Shown one piece after another: positions 1-6,799 of a DNA stretch of 11,087 bases. Position 1 is the stretch's first letter. Each line of letters starts with the position of its first letter. The notes below the pieces were generated by a model, which saw only the letters and a program-made list of their open reading frames with translations, was not told where the DNA came from and made no database searches. Source of the DNA: an uncultured Clostridia bacterium (lineage in GTDB: Bacteria > Bacillota > Clostridia > TANB77 > CAG-508); contig CANRML010000038.1 of assembly GCA_947631725.1 (NCBI GenBank), positions 1 through 11,087 on the forward strand, given 5' to 3'. The translations under genes and the position numbers were made by a program.

Positions 1-1305
1 TTGCCACAAAGTGCTGGTGGAAAAACTATTATGACTACAGAGCCAAAATTTGTTCCAAATGAAGCTGTTGAGATTACTTTAGATAATAATTTAAAGTTTA
101 AAACAAGATTAGTTGATTGTGTTGGCTATTTAGTTGATAATGCAATTGGATACTTAGAAGATGATATGCCAAGGATGGTAAAAACTCCTTGGTCTGATGA
201 AGAAATGCCTTTTGAAAAGGCTGCAGAAATCGGTACTAAAAAAGTAATTGAAGAACATTCTACTATTGGTATCTTAATGACAACTGATGGTTCTATTACT
301 GATATTCCAAGGTCAGATTATGTTCAGGCTGAAGAAAGAGTTGTAAGAGAACTAAAAGAATTAAATAAGCCTTTTGTAGTTATTTTAAATTCTTATGATC
401 CTAGTTCATATGAAACTACTCGTTTAGCAGAAGAACTTTCTGAAAAATATAAAGCAAGTGTAATTCCTTTGAATTGTGCGAATTTAAATTTAGAAGATAT
501 CAATACTATTTTTTCTAAAGTATTATACGAATTTCCTGTTGAACGCATTGCAATTAAATTTCCAAAATGGATAGATGGTTTAGACTTTAATCATGAGTTA
601 AAAGTTGAGTTGCTTCAAGAAGTTCAAAATGCTTTTAATGATGTTTATGTTTTAAAAGATGTTTCTAATTGTGCAAATAAAATTGCAAAAACAGAAATTA
701 TTGCTTCAACCACTGTTCAAGATATACAATTAGGTTCAGGATTTGTTAATATTAAAATTGATTTAAAGGAAGAACTGTTTTATAGTATTTTATCTGAAAT
801 TAGTGGTGTTGAAGTTAATAATGAAGGAGATTTATTTGGAATTATTAGTAATCTTTCTTCTACTAAAAAACGTTATGATAAGATAGCATCTGCATTAGAT
901 GAAGTAGATAGAAAAGGTTATGGCATTGTAACTCCATCTATTGATGAATTAGAACTTGCAGAGCCAGAAATGGTAAAACAAGGTTCTCGCTTTGGTGTAA
1001 AGCTTAAAGCAACAGCTCCTTCTATTCATATGATTAAAACAAATGTAACAACAGAAGTTTCTCCTATTGTTGGTTCTGAAAAACAATCAGAAGAATTAGT
1101 AAATTACCTTTTATCTGAATTTGAAAGTGATCCTAAAAAAATATGGGAATCTAATATTTTTGGAAAAAGTTTGCATTCTCTAGTAAATGAAGGCTTACAG
1201 ACAAAGCTTTCAAAAATGCCAGAAGATGCTCAAATTAAATTGCAAGAAACTTTAGAGCGTATTGTAAATGAAGGCAGTGGCGGTTTAATTTGTATAATTC
1301 TTTGA
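1..1305 (+). CDS. spoIVA: Stage IV sporulation protein A (SpoIVA), 5'-truncated by window edge
   Basis: SpoIVA is the ATPase that polymerises on the forespore surface to form the basement layer of the spore coat in endospore formers. The 434 visible codons match it throughout. They include the sensor threonines in TIMTTEPKF (visible residues 9-17), a Walker B-like LVDCVGY (37-43), the block EHSTIGILMTTDGSI, the stretch QGSRFGVKLKATAPSIHMIK and the family's C-terminal GSGGLICIIL. Aligning the threonine pair (12-13) and Asp39 with T70/T71 and D97 of the Bacillus subtilis protein, as I recall it, gives an offset of 58. The full protein would then be about 492 residues, the usual length. The Walker A P-loop and true start therefore lie upstream of the window, and the TTG at position 1 is an internal leucine codon. 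No promoter is visible. An intrinsic terminator follows the TGA stop, so this is the last gene of its unit. The Cys before the final IIL differs from the Ala I recall in B. subtilis. Confidence 0.97.
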   Translation: MPQSAGGKTIMTTEPKFVPNEAVEITLDNNLKFKTRLVDCVGYLVDNAIGYLEDDMPRMVKTPWSDEEMPFEKAAEIGTKKVIEEHSTIGILMTTDGSITDIPRSDYVQAEERVVRELKELNKPFVVILNSYDPSSYETTRLAEELSEKYKASVIPLNCANLNLEDINTIFSKVLYEFPVERIAIKFPKWIDGLDFNHELKVELLQEVQNAFNDVYVLKDVSNCANKIAKTEIIASTTVQDIQLGSGFVNIKIDLKEELFYSILSEISGVEVNNEGDLFGIISNLSSTKKRYDKIASALDEVDRKGYGIVTPSIDELELAEPEMVKQGSRFGVKLKATAPSIHMIKTNVTTEVSPIVGSEKQSEELVNYLLSEFESDPKKIWESNIFGKSLHSLVNEGLQTKLSKMPEDAQIKLQETLERIVNEGSGGLICIIL

Positions 1306-1334
1306 TCTATTTTAATATTTACTAGTAGTAGTTT

Positions 1335-1370
1335 AAAATACCTTCGTGAAAATTCTCGAAGGTGTTTTTA
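1335..1370 (+). terminator. Intrinsic terminator after spoIVA
   Basis: A GC-rich core CCTTCG (1341-1346) pairs with CGAAGG (1357-1362). The stem extends outward through AAAATA/TGTTTT (1335-1340 with 1363-1368) to 12 bp, including one G-T wobble. The loop is 10 nt, and a T-rich tail follows on the plus strand. It starts 30 nt after the spoIVA stop. The reverse strand also gives a stem followed by a short T run, so it may additionally stop transcription of the convergent nuclease gene, which has no better candidate of its own. Confidence 0.85.
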
Positions 1371-1417
1371 TATATTTTTCTACATTTTTTGAATTCATTT
1401 CTGACTTTAAAAATTCT

Positions 1418-2332
1418 TTAGTTTTGGCATTTTAGTTCATGAATTTCTTTTATCGTTAATCCTGTTATTTCTTTTATTTCTTCTACATTTAACCCTTTTT
1501 TTAATAATTTTTTAGCTATTTTTATTGAGCTTTCTTTTAGTCCCTTTTTTAATCCTTCTTTTCTTCCTTCTTCAATAAAACTATCTCTTTTTTCTGCTAT
1601 CATAGTTATAAAATTCATTTCTTTTTCACCTTCTTCCTTTTCCATAAATTCTTTGCTAATCTTTTCATTTTTTAATACAGAAACATATATATAATTTGCT
1701 ATTTCTTTTAAAAAGTTTATGTTGTTTTTATCTTGCTCTGTATGTAATATATATTGAAATATATTATTTAGTTCTACTTCATTTTTTGTTTTTTCTAGTG
1801 CAAGTAATCTATATGCAAATAGCTTTTCATCCAATAGTTCTCCTATTTTTAATCCATTTATGTCAAGTATATTGTATGTACCTATTCCTAAATTTTTATA
1901 ACCTCGAATTTTAGGTTGTAGTTCTGATAATTTTTTTGCTGCCTTCCATTTGTTTTCATTATTTGTATAAATAACTAATGGTATAATAAGTGGAATTATT
2001 ATGTTTTTTCTATTTTCTCTTTTAGGGTTTTCTAGCTTCATTATTTCAATTTGGTATTCAGCAATTCTTTGAGACATCCTATAATCAACTTTTGACTGAT
2101 GTTCTATTAAAAAGAAAATATTACTATTTTTTATTTTATATATCACATCAGATTCTCTATTTTTAAATTGAGCATTTACAAATTTACAATGATACCTTTC
2201 TAAATTGTTTTCTGAAATCTTTTGTGGAAATTTAAAATATTTATTTAATAAACCAGCAACTTGCATTTTATTAGATAGTAATCTTCTAAAAAATTTATCA
2301 TATGGCTGATATGTCGTTTCTATATTGTTCAT
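1418..2332 (-). CDS. Rpn family recombination-promoting nuclease / YhgA-like PD-(D/E)XK protein
   Basis: This is a 304-residue protein of the Rpn/YhgA-like group (Transposase_31, COG5464). These are PD-(D/E)XK endonucleases that promote RecA-independent recombination in E. coli and are often annotated as putative transposases. The family opening is seen in YDKFFRRLLSNK (residues 11-22). The nuclease core is Asp62 in RESDVIYKI followed by IEHQSK with Glu77 and Gln79 (an E-x-Q variant), and then IIPLVIYTNNENKW. The tail is the usual lysine/glycine-rich EEGRKEGLKKGLKE (254-267), ending in a short helical region with GLNVEEIKEITGL. I start at the ATG at 2332 because the family motif begins right after it. 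The reading frame stays open upstream to 2545 but contains the gene's own promoter. A GGAG lies 15 nt upstream, a long spacing. An alternative ATG at 2347 directly abuts that GGAG and would add five residues. No terminal inverted repeats were found, so it is probably a resident nuclease gene and not an insertion sequence. Confidence 0.88.
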   Translation of the reverse strand: MNNIETTYQPYDKFFRRLLSNKMQVAGLLNKYFKFPQKISENNLERYHCKFVNAQFKNRESDVIYKIKNSNIFFLIEHQSKVDYRMSQRIAEYQIEIMKLENPKRENRKNIIIPLIIPLVIYTNNENKWKAAKKLSELQPKIRGYKNLGIGTYNILDINGLKIGELLDEKLFAYRLLALEKTKNEVELNNIFQYILHTEQDKNNINFLKEIANYIYVSVLKNEKISKEFMEKEEGEKEMNFITMIAEKRDSFIEEGRKEGLKKGLKESSIKIAKKLLKKGLNVEEIKEITGLTIKEIHELKCQN

Positions 2333-2500
2333 TAAATGTAAAAACATCTCCTTTCTATAATATATACTAGTAGCTCTTATAAGTAAAGTTTGTTGTTGTG
2401 GTAAACTTGCTGCTATTCTTAAAAATTCTTCTGTTTTTTCTATAATTCTTCGTTTTTGGGATTTTTTTAGATTAAAAAAATTATTTAATGAAAAAATTAC
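2333..2500 (-). other. 5' leader of the Rpn-family gene, open in the same frame but without a start codon
   Basis: Between the predicted transcription start (near 2500) and the chosen ATG lie about 168 nt with no stop in the gene's frame. The conceptual peptide includes KTEEFLRIAASLPQQQTLLI, which looks protein-like. No ATG, GTG or TTG in this frame falls between the promoter and the ATG at 2347. It may be an untranslated leader, or the residue of a longer N-terminus. Confidence 0.4.
2348..2356 (-). promoter_or_regulatory. Ribosome-binding site AGAAAGGAG upstream of the Rpn-family gene
   Basis: The minus strand reads AGAAAGGAG, then immediately ATG (2347), then 12 nt to the next in-frame ATG (2332). 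Zero spacing makes the first ATG a poor start and 15 nt is long for the second. This motif bears on the start choice: it excludes starts far upstream but does not settle between the two. Confidence 0.55.
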
Positions 2501-2506
2501 ATATTT

Positions 2507-2535
2507 ATAATAGCATATATGATTTACTTTATCAA
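2507..2535 (-). promoter_or_regulatory. Sigma-A-like promoter for the Rpn-family gene
   Basis: On the minus strand, TTGATA (2530-2535; 5 of 6 to consensus) is followed by a 17-nt spacer and TATTAT (2507-2512; 5 of 6). The predicted start is near 2500. It sits inside the upstream open frame of the nuclease gene, which supports a downstream translation start. Confidence 0.6.
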
Positions 2536-2601
2536 TATTTATCAACTATTTTTTCATCGCAAGTTTCGACAATTTTCTACAATATTTTAATGATGCTATA
2601 T

Positions 2602-2634
2602 AATAAAAAACCATATAGTTTATGGTTTTTTATT
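2602..2634 (-). terminator. Intrinsic terminator at the end of the MoxR-VWA operon
   Basis: CCATA (2611-2615) pairs with TATGG (2621-2625) across a 5-nt loop. Six A-T pairs and three further pairs extend the stem to 14 bp. On the minus strand the hairpin runs into TTTTTTATTA, a good U-tract, 31 nt past the stop of the TPR gene. It separates the operon from the nuclease gene. The plus strand also has a T run, so it may work both ways. Confidence 0.8.
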
Positions 2635-2665
2635 TATAATATTATATTTTCTTTATAATTTAGCT

Positions 2666-3376
2666 TTACCAATTTTTTTGTATTTTACTATAGTCATAAT
2701 TTGAACCATAGTTTTTAAAATAAGTTTCGATTTCTCTTTGTCTTTGTGTTGCACTTTGTTTTATATCTTGTATTTTGTTTGATATTTGCTCTTCTTCTGG
2801 ATTTTTAGTTCCTTCTTGGTTATCTTGATCATCATTTTCATTATCATCATTATTATTATTTTGCTGTTCATTTTGCTGTGAATTTTTTAGTTTTTCTATT
2901 TCTTTCTCAATATCTTCTTTTAATTTTTGTGCCTTTTTGTTATGTCCATTACTATCATTTTTATGTGCGCATTCTTCTTCTGTTAGAACATCAATTGCAG
3001 TTTGATATTTTTGAATAGCTTTTTCTACACTATCAGGATCATCTTCATCAATTTTTACTGTTTTACAAATTGCTAGTGCATAATTTATTCTAATGTTACA
3101 TTCTTTATATTTAGGAACAAATCCGTCTAGAGCTTTTTGGTATTGTTCTATTGCTCTTTCATAATATCCATTGTTATATAATACATTTCCATAGTTATAA
3201 TCTGCAACATAAGTTTGTGAAAAATCTAAAAATGTCAAGTCTTTTGCATATTTTTCAGAATATTCTCCATTTTCATATTTGCTTATTAAAATATTATTTG
3301 TAATTTTATTATATAATAATTTTAATGTAGCTAATATTAAAATAATATATAATATTATTAATATTTTCTTTTTCAT
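2666..3376 (-). CDS. Membrane-anchored TPR protein of the MoxR-VWA (Bat-like) operon, BatC/BatE-like
   Basis: A 236-residue protein with an N-terminal membrane anchor (about residues 4-22), then two tetratricopeptide-like units: YGNVLYNNGYYERAIEQYQ and neighbours (about 57-90), and a second around 96-131 with EKAIQKYQTAIDVL. A lysine/glutamate-rich, probably coiled segment (147-166) and a strongly Asn/Gln/Asp/Glu-rich stretch (about 167-197) follow. The end is an aromatic tail with TYFKNYGSNYDY. TPRs bind partner proteins, and in Bat-type loci the last genes encode such TPR proteins (BatC, BatE), as here. I chose the ATG at 3376 because GGAG lies 6 nt upstream and it overlaps the stop of the preceding gene by one base (TAATG), implying coupled translation. 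The frame stays open 13 codons further upstream, but without a better start. Family assignment rests on context plus the TPRs; the exact subfamily is uncertain. Confidence 0.82.
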   Translation of the reverse strand: MKKKILIILYIILILATLKLLYNKITNNILISKYENGEYSEKYAKDLTFLDFSQTYVADYNYGNVLYNNGYYERAIEQYQKALDGFVPKYKECNIRINYALAICKTVKIDEDDPDSVEKAIQKYQTAIDVLTEEECAHKNDSNGHNKKAQKLKEDIEKEIEKLKNSQQNEQQNNNNDDNENDDQDNQEGTKNPEEEQISNKIQDIKQSATQRQREIETYFKNYGSNYDYSKIQKNW

Positions 3377-4413
3377 TACATTCTCCTTCTTTTTAGTATA
3401 AATTCTACTATCCAAAGAATTACTAATGGTATTGCAAAATAGTAATAAATGTCTTGATATGAATTTATTTTTTCTTCTGTTGTTTGAGAATTAAAAATTT
3501 GTTCTTTTATCTCTCTTAATTTATGATCTATATTAGAAGTTTTATCCATTTTCACATAATCAATTTGTAAATCTGATGCTAACTGTTTTAACGTATTTTC
3601 ATCTATTTTAGAAATAGCAGTATTTTTTTGGTAGTTGTCATCATAATAAAATATGTAATAATCCTCATTATTTGGATCATTTTCAAACATACTATTTATC
3701 ATTTTGCCACCAGCATCAGTTCCATATCCTAATACTGCACCATTTGAAATATATTGTGCAATATTTGCAAATGATTCTAAATTTTCTTCTCTTGTAATCT
3801 CACCATCTGTTATAAAAAATGTTATGAATTTTGTTTGGTCTTCTTGCCTTTCTTTTTCTTTTTTTAACGTATCTTCAAAAACATCTTTTACTAAATTTAT
3901 TGAAGTACCTTTAGCATAATAATCATTTTCTATATTTATAGCTTTTAGTTCGGCTTGCACCATATCAGTATCGTTTGTAAATGGAATTAGTCTTTGTGCC
4001 ATATTTCCAAAAGTTATAACAGAGAATTTACAATTTGGTAATTGGTCTATAATATGGCAGCAATCATTAATTGCCCCTTCAAAACGTTCTTTATTTTTAT
4101 CATAATCTAAAGCTCTCATGCTTACACTTGTATCAATGACAAATAAAATATTAAAATTAGAACTTAATATTGTATTTTCTCCATTAGGAATCATTGGTCT
4201 CATATTAATAAAAAATAGTAAAATAATACTAACTATTTTTATACTTGCACTTATAATATAATGTCTATGTAATTCTTTCTGTCTTTTAGTTTTTTCACTA
4301 CCATCTTTATTTGAAAATTTCTCTTTTAATTCCTTATTATTTATTACTAAAATTGCTAAGATTACGCATATTATCAGCATTATCCAAATTGGAATAATTG
4401 GTTTTATTATCAT
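3376..4413 (-). CDS. Membrane-anchored von Willebrand factor A domain protein (BatA/BatB-like), second of two
   Basis: A 345-residue protein with predicted transmembrane helices at about 5-24, 53-71 and 321-340. These frame one VWA domain of about 230 residues, the BatA/BatB architecture. The metal-ion-dependent adhesion site is complete: DTSVS (Asp94, Ser96, Ser98) in NILFVIDTSVSMRALDYDKN, Thr170 in YAKGTSINLV, and Asp203 in FFITDGE. It should therefore bind a divalent metal and a protein ligand through an acidic residue. In the known MoxR-VWA systems the ATPase acts on or through such VWA partners. The ATG overlaps the stop of the upstream VWA gene as ATGA, with AAAGGA 7 nt before it, so translation is probably coupled. 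The region around 230-265, rich in Asp, Asn and Tyr, is a family-variable insertion I cannot interpret. Confidence 0.9.
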   Translation of the reverse strand: MIIKPIIPIWIMLIICVILAILVINNKELKEKFSNKDGSEKTKRQKELHRHYIISASIKIVSIILLFFINMRPMIPNGENTILSSNFNILFVIDTSVSMRALDYDKNKERFEGAINDCCHIIDQLPNCKFSVITFGNMAQRLIPFTNDTDMVQAELKAINIENDYYAKGTSINLVKDVFEDTLKKEKERQEDQTKFITFFITDGEITREENLESFANIAQYISNGAVLGYGTDAGGKMINSMFENDPNNEDYYIFYYDDNYQKNTAISKIDENTLKQLASDLQIDYVKMDKTSNIDHKLREIKEQIFNSQTTEEKINSYQDIYYYFAIPLVILWIVEFILKRRRM

Positions 4414-5459
4414 AATTTAATCCTTTTCTCTATAATAATCAAAGTTGAAAATATTATCACTGCACTTATTAAAAATATTTCTGGATGATCAGTTATATAT
4501 ATTTTTTTAGTTGTTCTTAATAATGATTTTTTAGTTTCTTTTATTTCATTAACAATATTTTGTGCCATCTGAGTTAAGTTTCCTGTATAAAATTTTCCTT
4601 TTGCGTTTTGTTCAATTGCCATCCTATAGTTTTCTATTTTTTCGTCTGAAGTATGTGAATTCATCTCAACTGTTGGACAATATGCATATATATTTATTTT
4701 ATATTGTTTACAAAGTTCACATGCTTCTGGAAGTGTAATTGTTTCTGTTCCTTGTACATCATTATCTGTTGAAAAAATAATTATTCTTGTTCTTTCTGAA
4801 TCTGTTTTTAAATCTGGAAATGCATATAATGTTCCAGCTAATCCGTCTCCTACTAATGAGCTTCCTCTAACATTAGAATCTGCTCCTACTCCTCCATACC
4901 AAATCATTGGTATTTCCTCATCACCTTGTTTATATGTTAAAGGTAGATTATCTTCACCACTTGCTATTGATATCTTTAGTTGAGGTTCTAATGTTTCAAA
5001 ACATTTATATATGTATTCATAATCATCTGTTAATGGACAATATACCATTGGTGCTGTATTATAAATTACAATTCCTATTCTATCTCCTTTGATAGATGGA
5101 ATTATTTTCTTAAAACTTTCTATCAATTCAAGATTAACTTGGCTTTGCGAAGTTGATATATCTAGTCCTAAAAGTATGTCTCTATTTTTTCTATCTTCAC
5201 TTTTTGTTTCAACTGTTATAGGTCTTGAAATAAGGATACTAGCTATTACTATATTTGCAAGACTTAAAATTTTAACTAAATTTGATAAAATTTTATATTT
5301 TCTCATTTTTGTTTTATAATATTCAGTTTCTTTTATATATTTTGTATTTGCTACTTTTTTTCCTTTTGTATATTTTCTATGTTTACTAAAGTTTATTAAA
5401 AATATTGATATTCCAATTATTAAACCTATAATTGTTACAAATGGGTACATCAATTCCAT
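4410..5459 (-). CDS. Membrane-anchored von Willebrand factor A domain protein (BatA/BatB-like), first of two
   Basis: A 349-residue protein with helices at about 6-23, 58-78 and 326-343, with a VWA domain between the second and third. It shares the topology of the VWA gene just downstream, so the two are probably old paralogues. The first metal-site motif is DISTS (Asp100, Ser102, Ser104) and the third is Asp232 in FSTDND. The second motif reads RGSSLVGDGLAG (198-209), with serine where the paralogue and most family members have threonine. Serine could still coordinate the metal. A stretch around 165-197 looks like an insertion ahead of that motif. The start at 5459 has an AAGGAG upstream with 12-nt spacing and overlaps the previous gene by 10 nt. 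An in-frame ATG three codons later forms TGATG with that gene's stop, so it is a real alternative. No separate promoter is seen. Confidence 0.88.
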   Translation of the reverse strand: MELMYPFVTIIGLIIGISIFLINFSKHRKYTKGKKVANTKYIKETEYYKTKMRKYKILSNLVKILSLANIVIASILISRPITVETKSEDRKNRDILLGLDISTSQSQVNLELIESFKKIIPSIKGDRIGIVIYNTAPMVYCPLTDDYEYIYKCFETLEPQLKISIASGEDNLPLTYKQGDEEIPMIWYGGVGADSNVRGSSLVGDGLAGTLYAFPDLKTDSERTRIIIFSTDNDVQGTETITLPEACELCKQYKINIYAYCPTVEMNSHTSDEKIENYRMAIEQNAKGKFYTGNLTQMAQNIVNEIKETKKSLLRTTKKIYITDHPEIFLISAVIIFSTLIIIEKRIKL

Positions 5460-5923
5460 TTTTCTATAACTCTCCTTGCATTATTTATTGAAGCTTCAAA
5501 ATCTCCTTCTGACCTACTTGCAAATTCTGGCTCATAGAATTCTTCTATTAATTCATAAAGAGCTGGCATATTTAGTTCTTTTATTTCTGATAAAGAATAA
5601 TTTTGTGTTTTGATATTTGTAACTTCAAAAACAAATAGTCTAATTGTTGCACTTATTTGTTGATAAGCTTTTCTTAAAGCTATTTTCTTATTTTTATATT
5701 TGTTATCAATTTTATCTAATTGTTTTAAATATTTTTCCTTCTTAGCCAAAATATTTTTTATGTTTTCTTCTGATTTTTTTTCTGTTTTAATTGTTTTTGT
5801 TTTCTTATTCTTGTTCCACTTTAAAATAAAATATATTGTTAATATTATAACAAGAAAGCAAAAAATAACCAAAGGTATATTGGAATAACCATATAAAAAT
5901 TGCAATTTAATAGATGTTTGCAT
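5450..5923 (-). CDS. Small single-pass membrane protein of the MoxR-VWA operon (DUF4381-like)
   Basis: A 157-residue protein with one predicted helix at about 16-34, a lysine-rich linker (35-60), a probable coiled segment (60-85) and a helical C-terminal domain. That domain contains ALRKAYQQISATIRLFVFEV, LSEIKELNMPALYELIEEFY and a closing NNARRVIEKW. This pattern (anchor, then helices ending in an Arg-rich helix and Trp) is what I recall of DUF4381 proteins and of BatD C-termini, and both occur between the DUF58 and VWA genes in MoxR loci. Position supports the call; sequence alone is only suggestive. The ATG at 5923 has AAAGG 7 nt upstream. Its 3' end overlaps the next gene by 10 nt. Its 5' end would also overlap the DUF58 gene by 17 nt if that gene's frame were intact. 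Confidence 0.75.
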   Translation of the reverse strand: MQTSIKLQFLYGYSNIPLVIFCFLVIILTIYFILKWNKNKKTKTIKTEKKSEENIKNILAKKEKYLKQLDKIDNKYKNKKIALRKAYQQISATIRLFVFEVTNIKTQNYSLSEIKELNMPALYELIEEFYEPEFASRSEGDFEASINNARRVIEKWN

Positions 5924-6044
5924 TTTTTCGCCTTTCTAATAATTTTAATATATCATTTACTATATCTTTCTGTTTATTTAAAGTTGTTACTGTAATTTTA
6001 TACTTTTTGAATTTCTCTTTAGTCTTTTTATATATTCCGTGTTT
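5907..6044 (-). other. Out-of-frame C-terminal coding remnant of the DUF58 gene
   Basis: Just past the in-frame stop of the DUF58 gene, another minus-strand frame is open and reads IYKKTKEKFKKYKITVTT, then a short linker, then DIVNDILKLLERRKNANIY and a stop at 5907-5909. This resembles the usual end of DUF58 proteins: an Arg/Lys-rich helix, a strand and a closing LLER-type helix. There is no ATG, GTG or TTG in this frame, so it cannot be a separate conventional gene. Joining it needs a one-base shift within about 6030-6046, where there is a run of five A (T on the plus strand, 6042-6046). The joined protein would be about 289 residues, close to what I recall for the family, and would end 17 nt inside the next gene. 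Confidence 0.72.
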
Positions 6045-6777
6045 TTATTTCTAGTTCTATGTTTCTTAGTTGTTCATCTTCTAATATATAATCAGGTATA
6101 TATGTTTCTTGATCTAAATCAAATGCGTTATATCCAGTCATTAAAGCATCTGAAATATTTATAAACATTATGTCATGTAGCAAAGATAGACGCTTCAAAG
6201 TTTCTTCTGAAATATTATTCATGCCATCTATATCAGTAACTATAAAAATAATCATCCTTCTTCTTATGAATTTTAAAACATAATTTATTAAATCTTCCAA
6301 ATTATTTTCTGTGTCCATTTCTCGTTCATATGTAGTTAGAATTTTTTCAATATTATATAATCCTGTTTTAAATGGAAATAGTTTTATGTTATTTTTTCCT
6401 CTATAAATTGCACTAATTGAATCTTTATGTCTATCTACTAAATATGCAATAGTACCTATTGCCATCAAAGCTACATCTTTTTTTGAATCTAAGTCTCTTG
6501 TATCTGCTAGCATTTTTTTACCAGAGTCTAATATAAATAATACATTGTGTTTTTTTTCTGCTATATATTGTTTTATCAATATTTTATCTGATCTTGCTGA
6601 TGCTTTCCAATCTATATCTTTTACATTATCTCCAATTACATATTCTCTTAAGTCTTCAAAATTCATACTTTTTCCTTTGTATAATGAATTATATGAACCT
6701 TCTAAAATATTTGCAGTTTTTTTCTTAGTATAAATTGAAAGATTAGCTCTTACTTTTGTAATATATTTCATATTCAT
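6028..6777 (-). CDS. DUF58 domain protein, MoxR partner, apparently frameshifted near its C-terminus
   Basis: A 249-residue soluble protein carrying the DUF58 signature FEDLREYVIGDNVKDIDW (residues 40-57) followed by KASARSDKILIKQY. DUF58 proteins almost always sit next to MoxR ATPases. They have a degenerate VWA-like fold, here visible as VLFILDSGKKM (79-89) and IIFIVTDIDG (176-185). The metal-site serines are not conserved, so metal binding is doubtful. There are no membrane segments, which places it in the cytoplasm with MoxR. The ATG at 6777 has GGGAG 9 nt upstream and lies 22 nt after the moxR stop. The final residues TRNI and the TAA appear to result from a frame change, because a family-like C-terminus continues in another frame down to 5907. 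Either the protein lost its last 44 residues, or the sequence carries a one-base error or a recoding site. DUF58 identity is firm; its integrity is not. Confidence 0.9.
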   Translation of the reverse strand: MNMKYITKVRANLSIYTKKKTANILEGSYNSLYKGKSMNFEDLREYVIGDNVKDIDWKASARSDKILIKQYIAEKKHNVLFILDSGKKMLADTRDLDSKKDVALMAIGTIAYLVDRHKDSISAIYRGKNNIKLFPFKTGLYNIEKILTTYEREMDTENNLEDLINYVLKFIRRRMIIFIVTDIDGMNNISEETLKRLSLLHDIMFINISDALMTGYNAFDLDQETYIPDYILEDEQLRNIELEIKTRNI

Positions 6778-6799
6778 AATAAATTTCTCCCAAACTAAA

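Noticed and set aside
1..3. TTG at position 1 as the start of SpoIVA
   Set aside because: The family alignment places this codon near residue 59 of a 492-residue protein, so it is an internal leucine.
1696..1914. Plus-strand open frame of 72 codons across the nuclease gene
   Set aside because: It is antisense to a well-supported gene, translates to a Leu/Phe/Tyr-rich product typical of an antisense shadow, and has no ribosome-binding site. The same holds for the other plus-strand frames within 3700-7740 and 9565-10930.
1418..2545. Insertion sequence around the putative transposase-like nuclease
   Set aside because: No inverted terminal repeats or target-site duplication are visible, and this protein group consists of standalone nucleases despite the transposase label.
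5907..6027. A separate small gene downstream of DUF58 reading KTKEKFKKYKITVTT and onward
   Set aside because: The frame has no ATG, GTG or TTG and no ribosome-binding site; it is better explained as the displaced DUF58 C-terminus.
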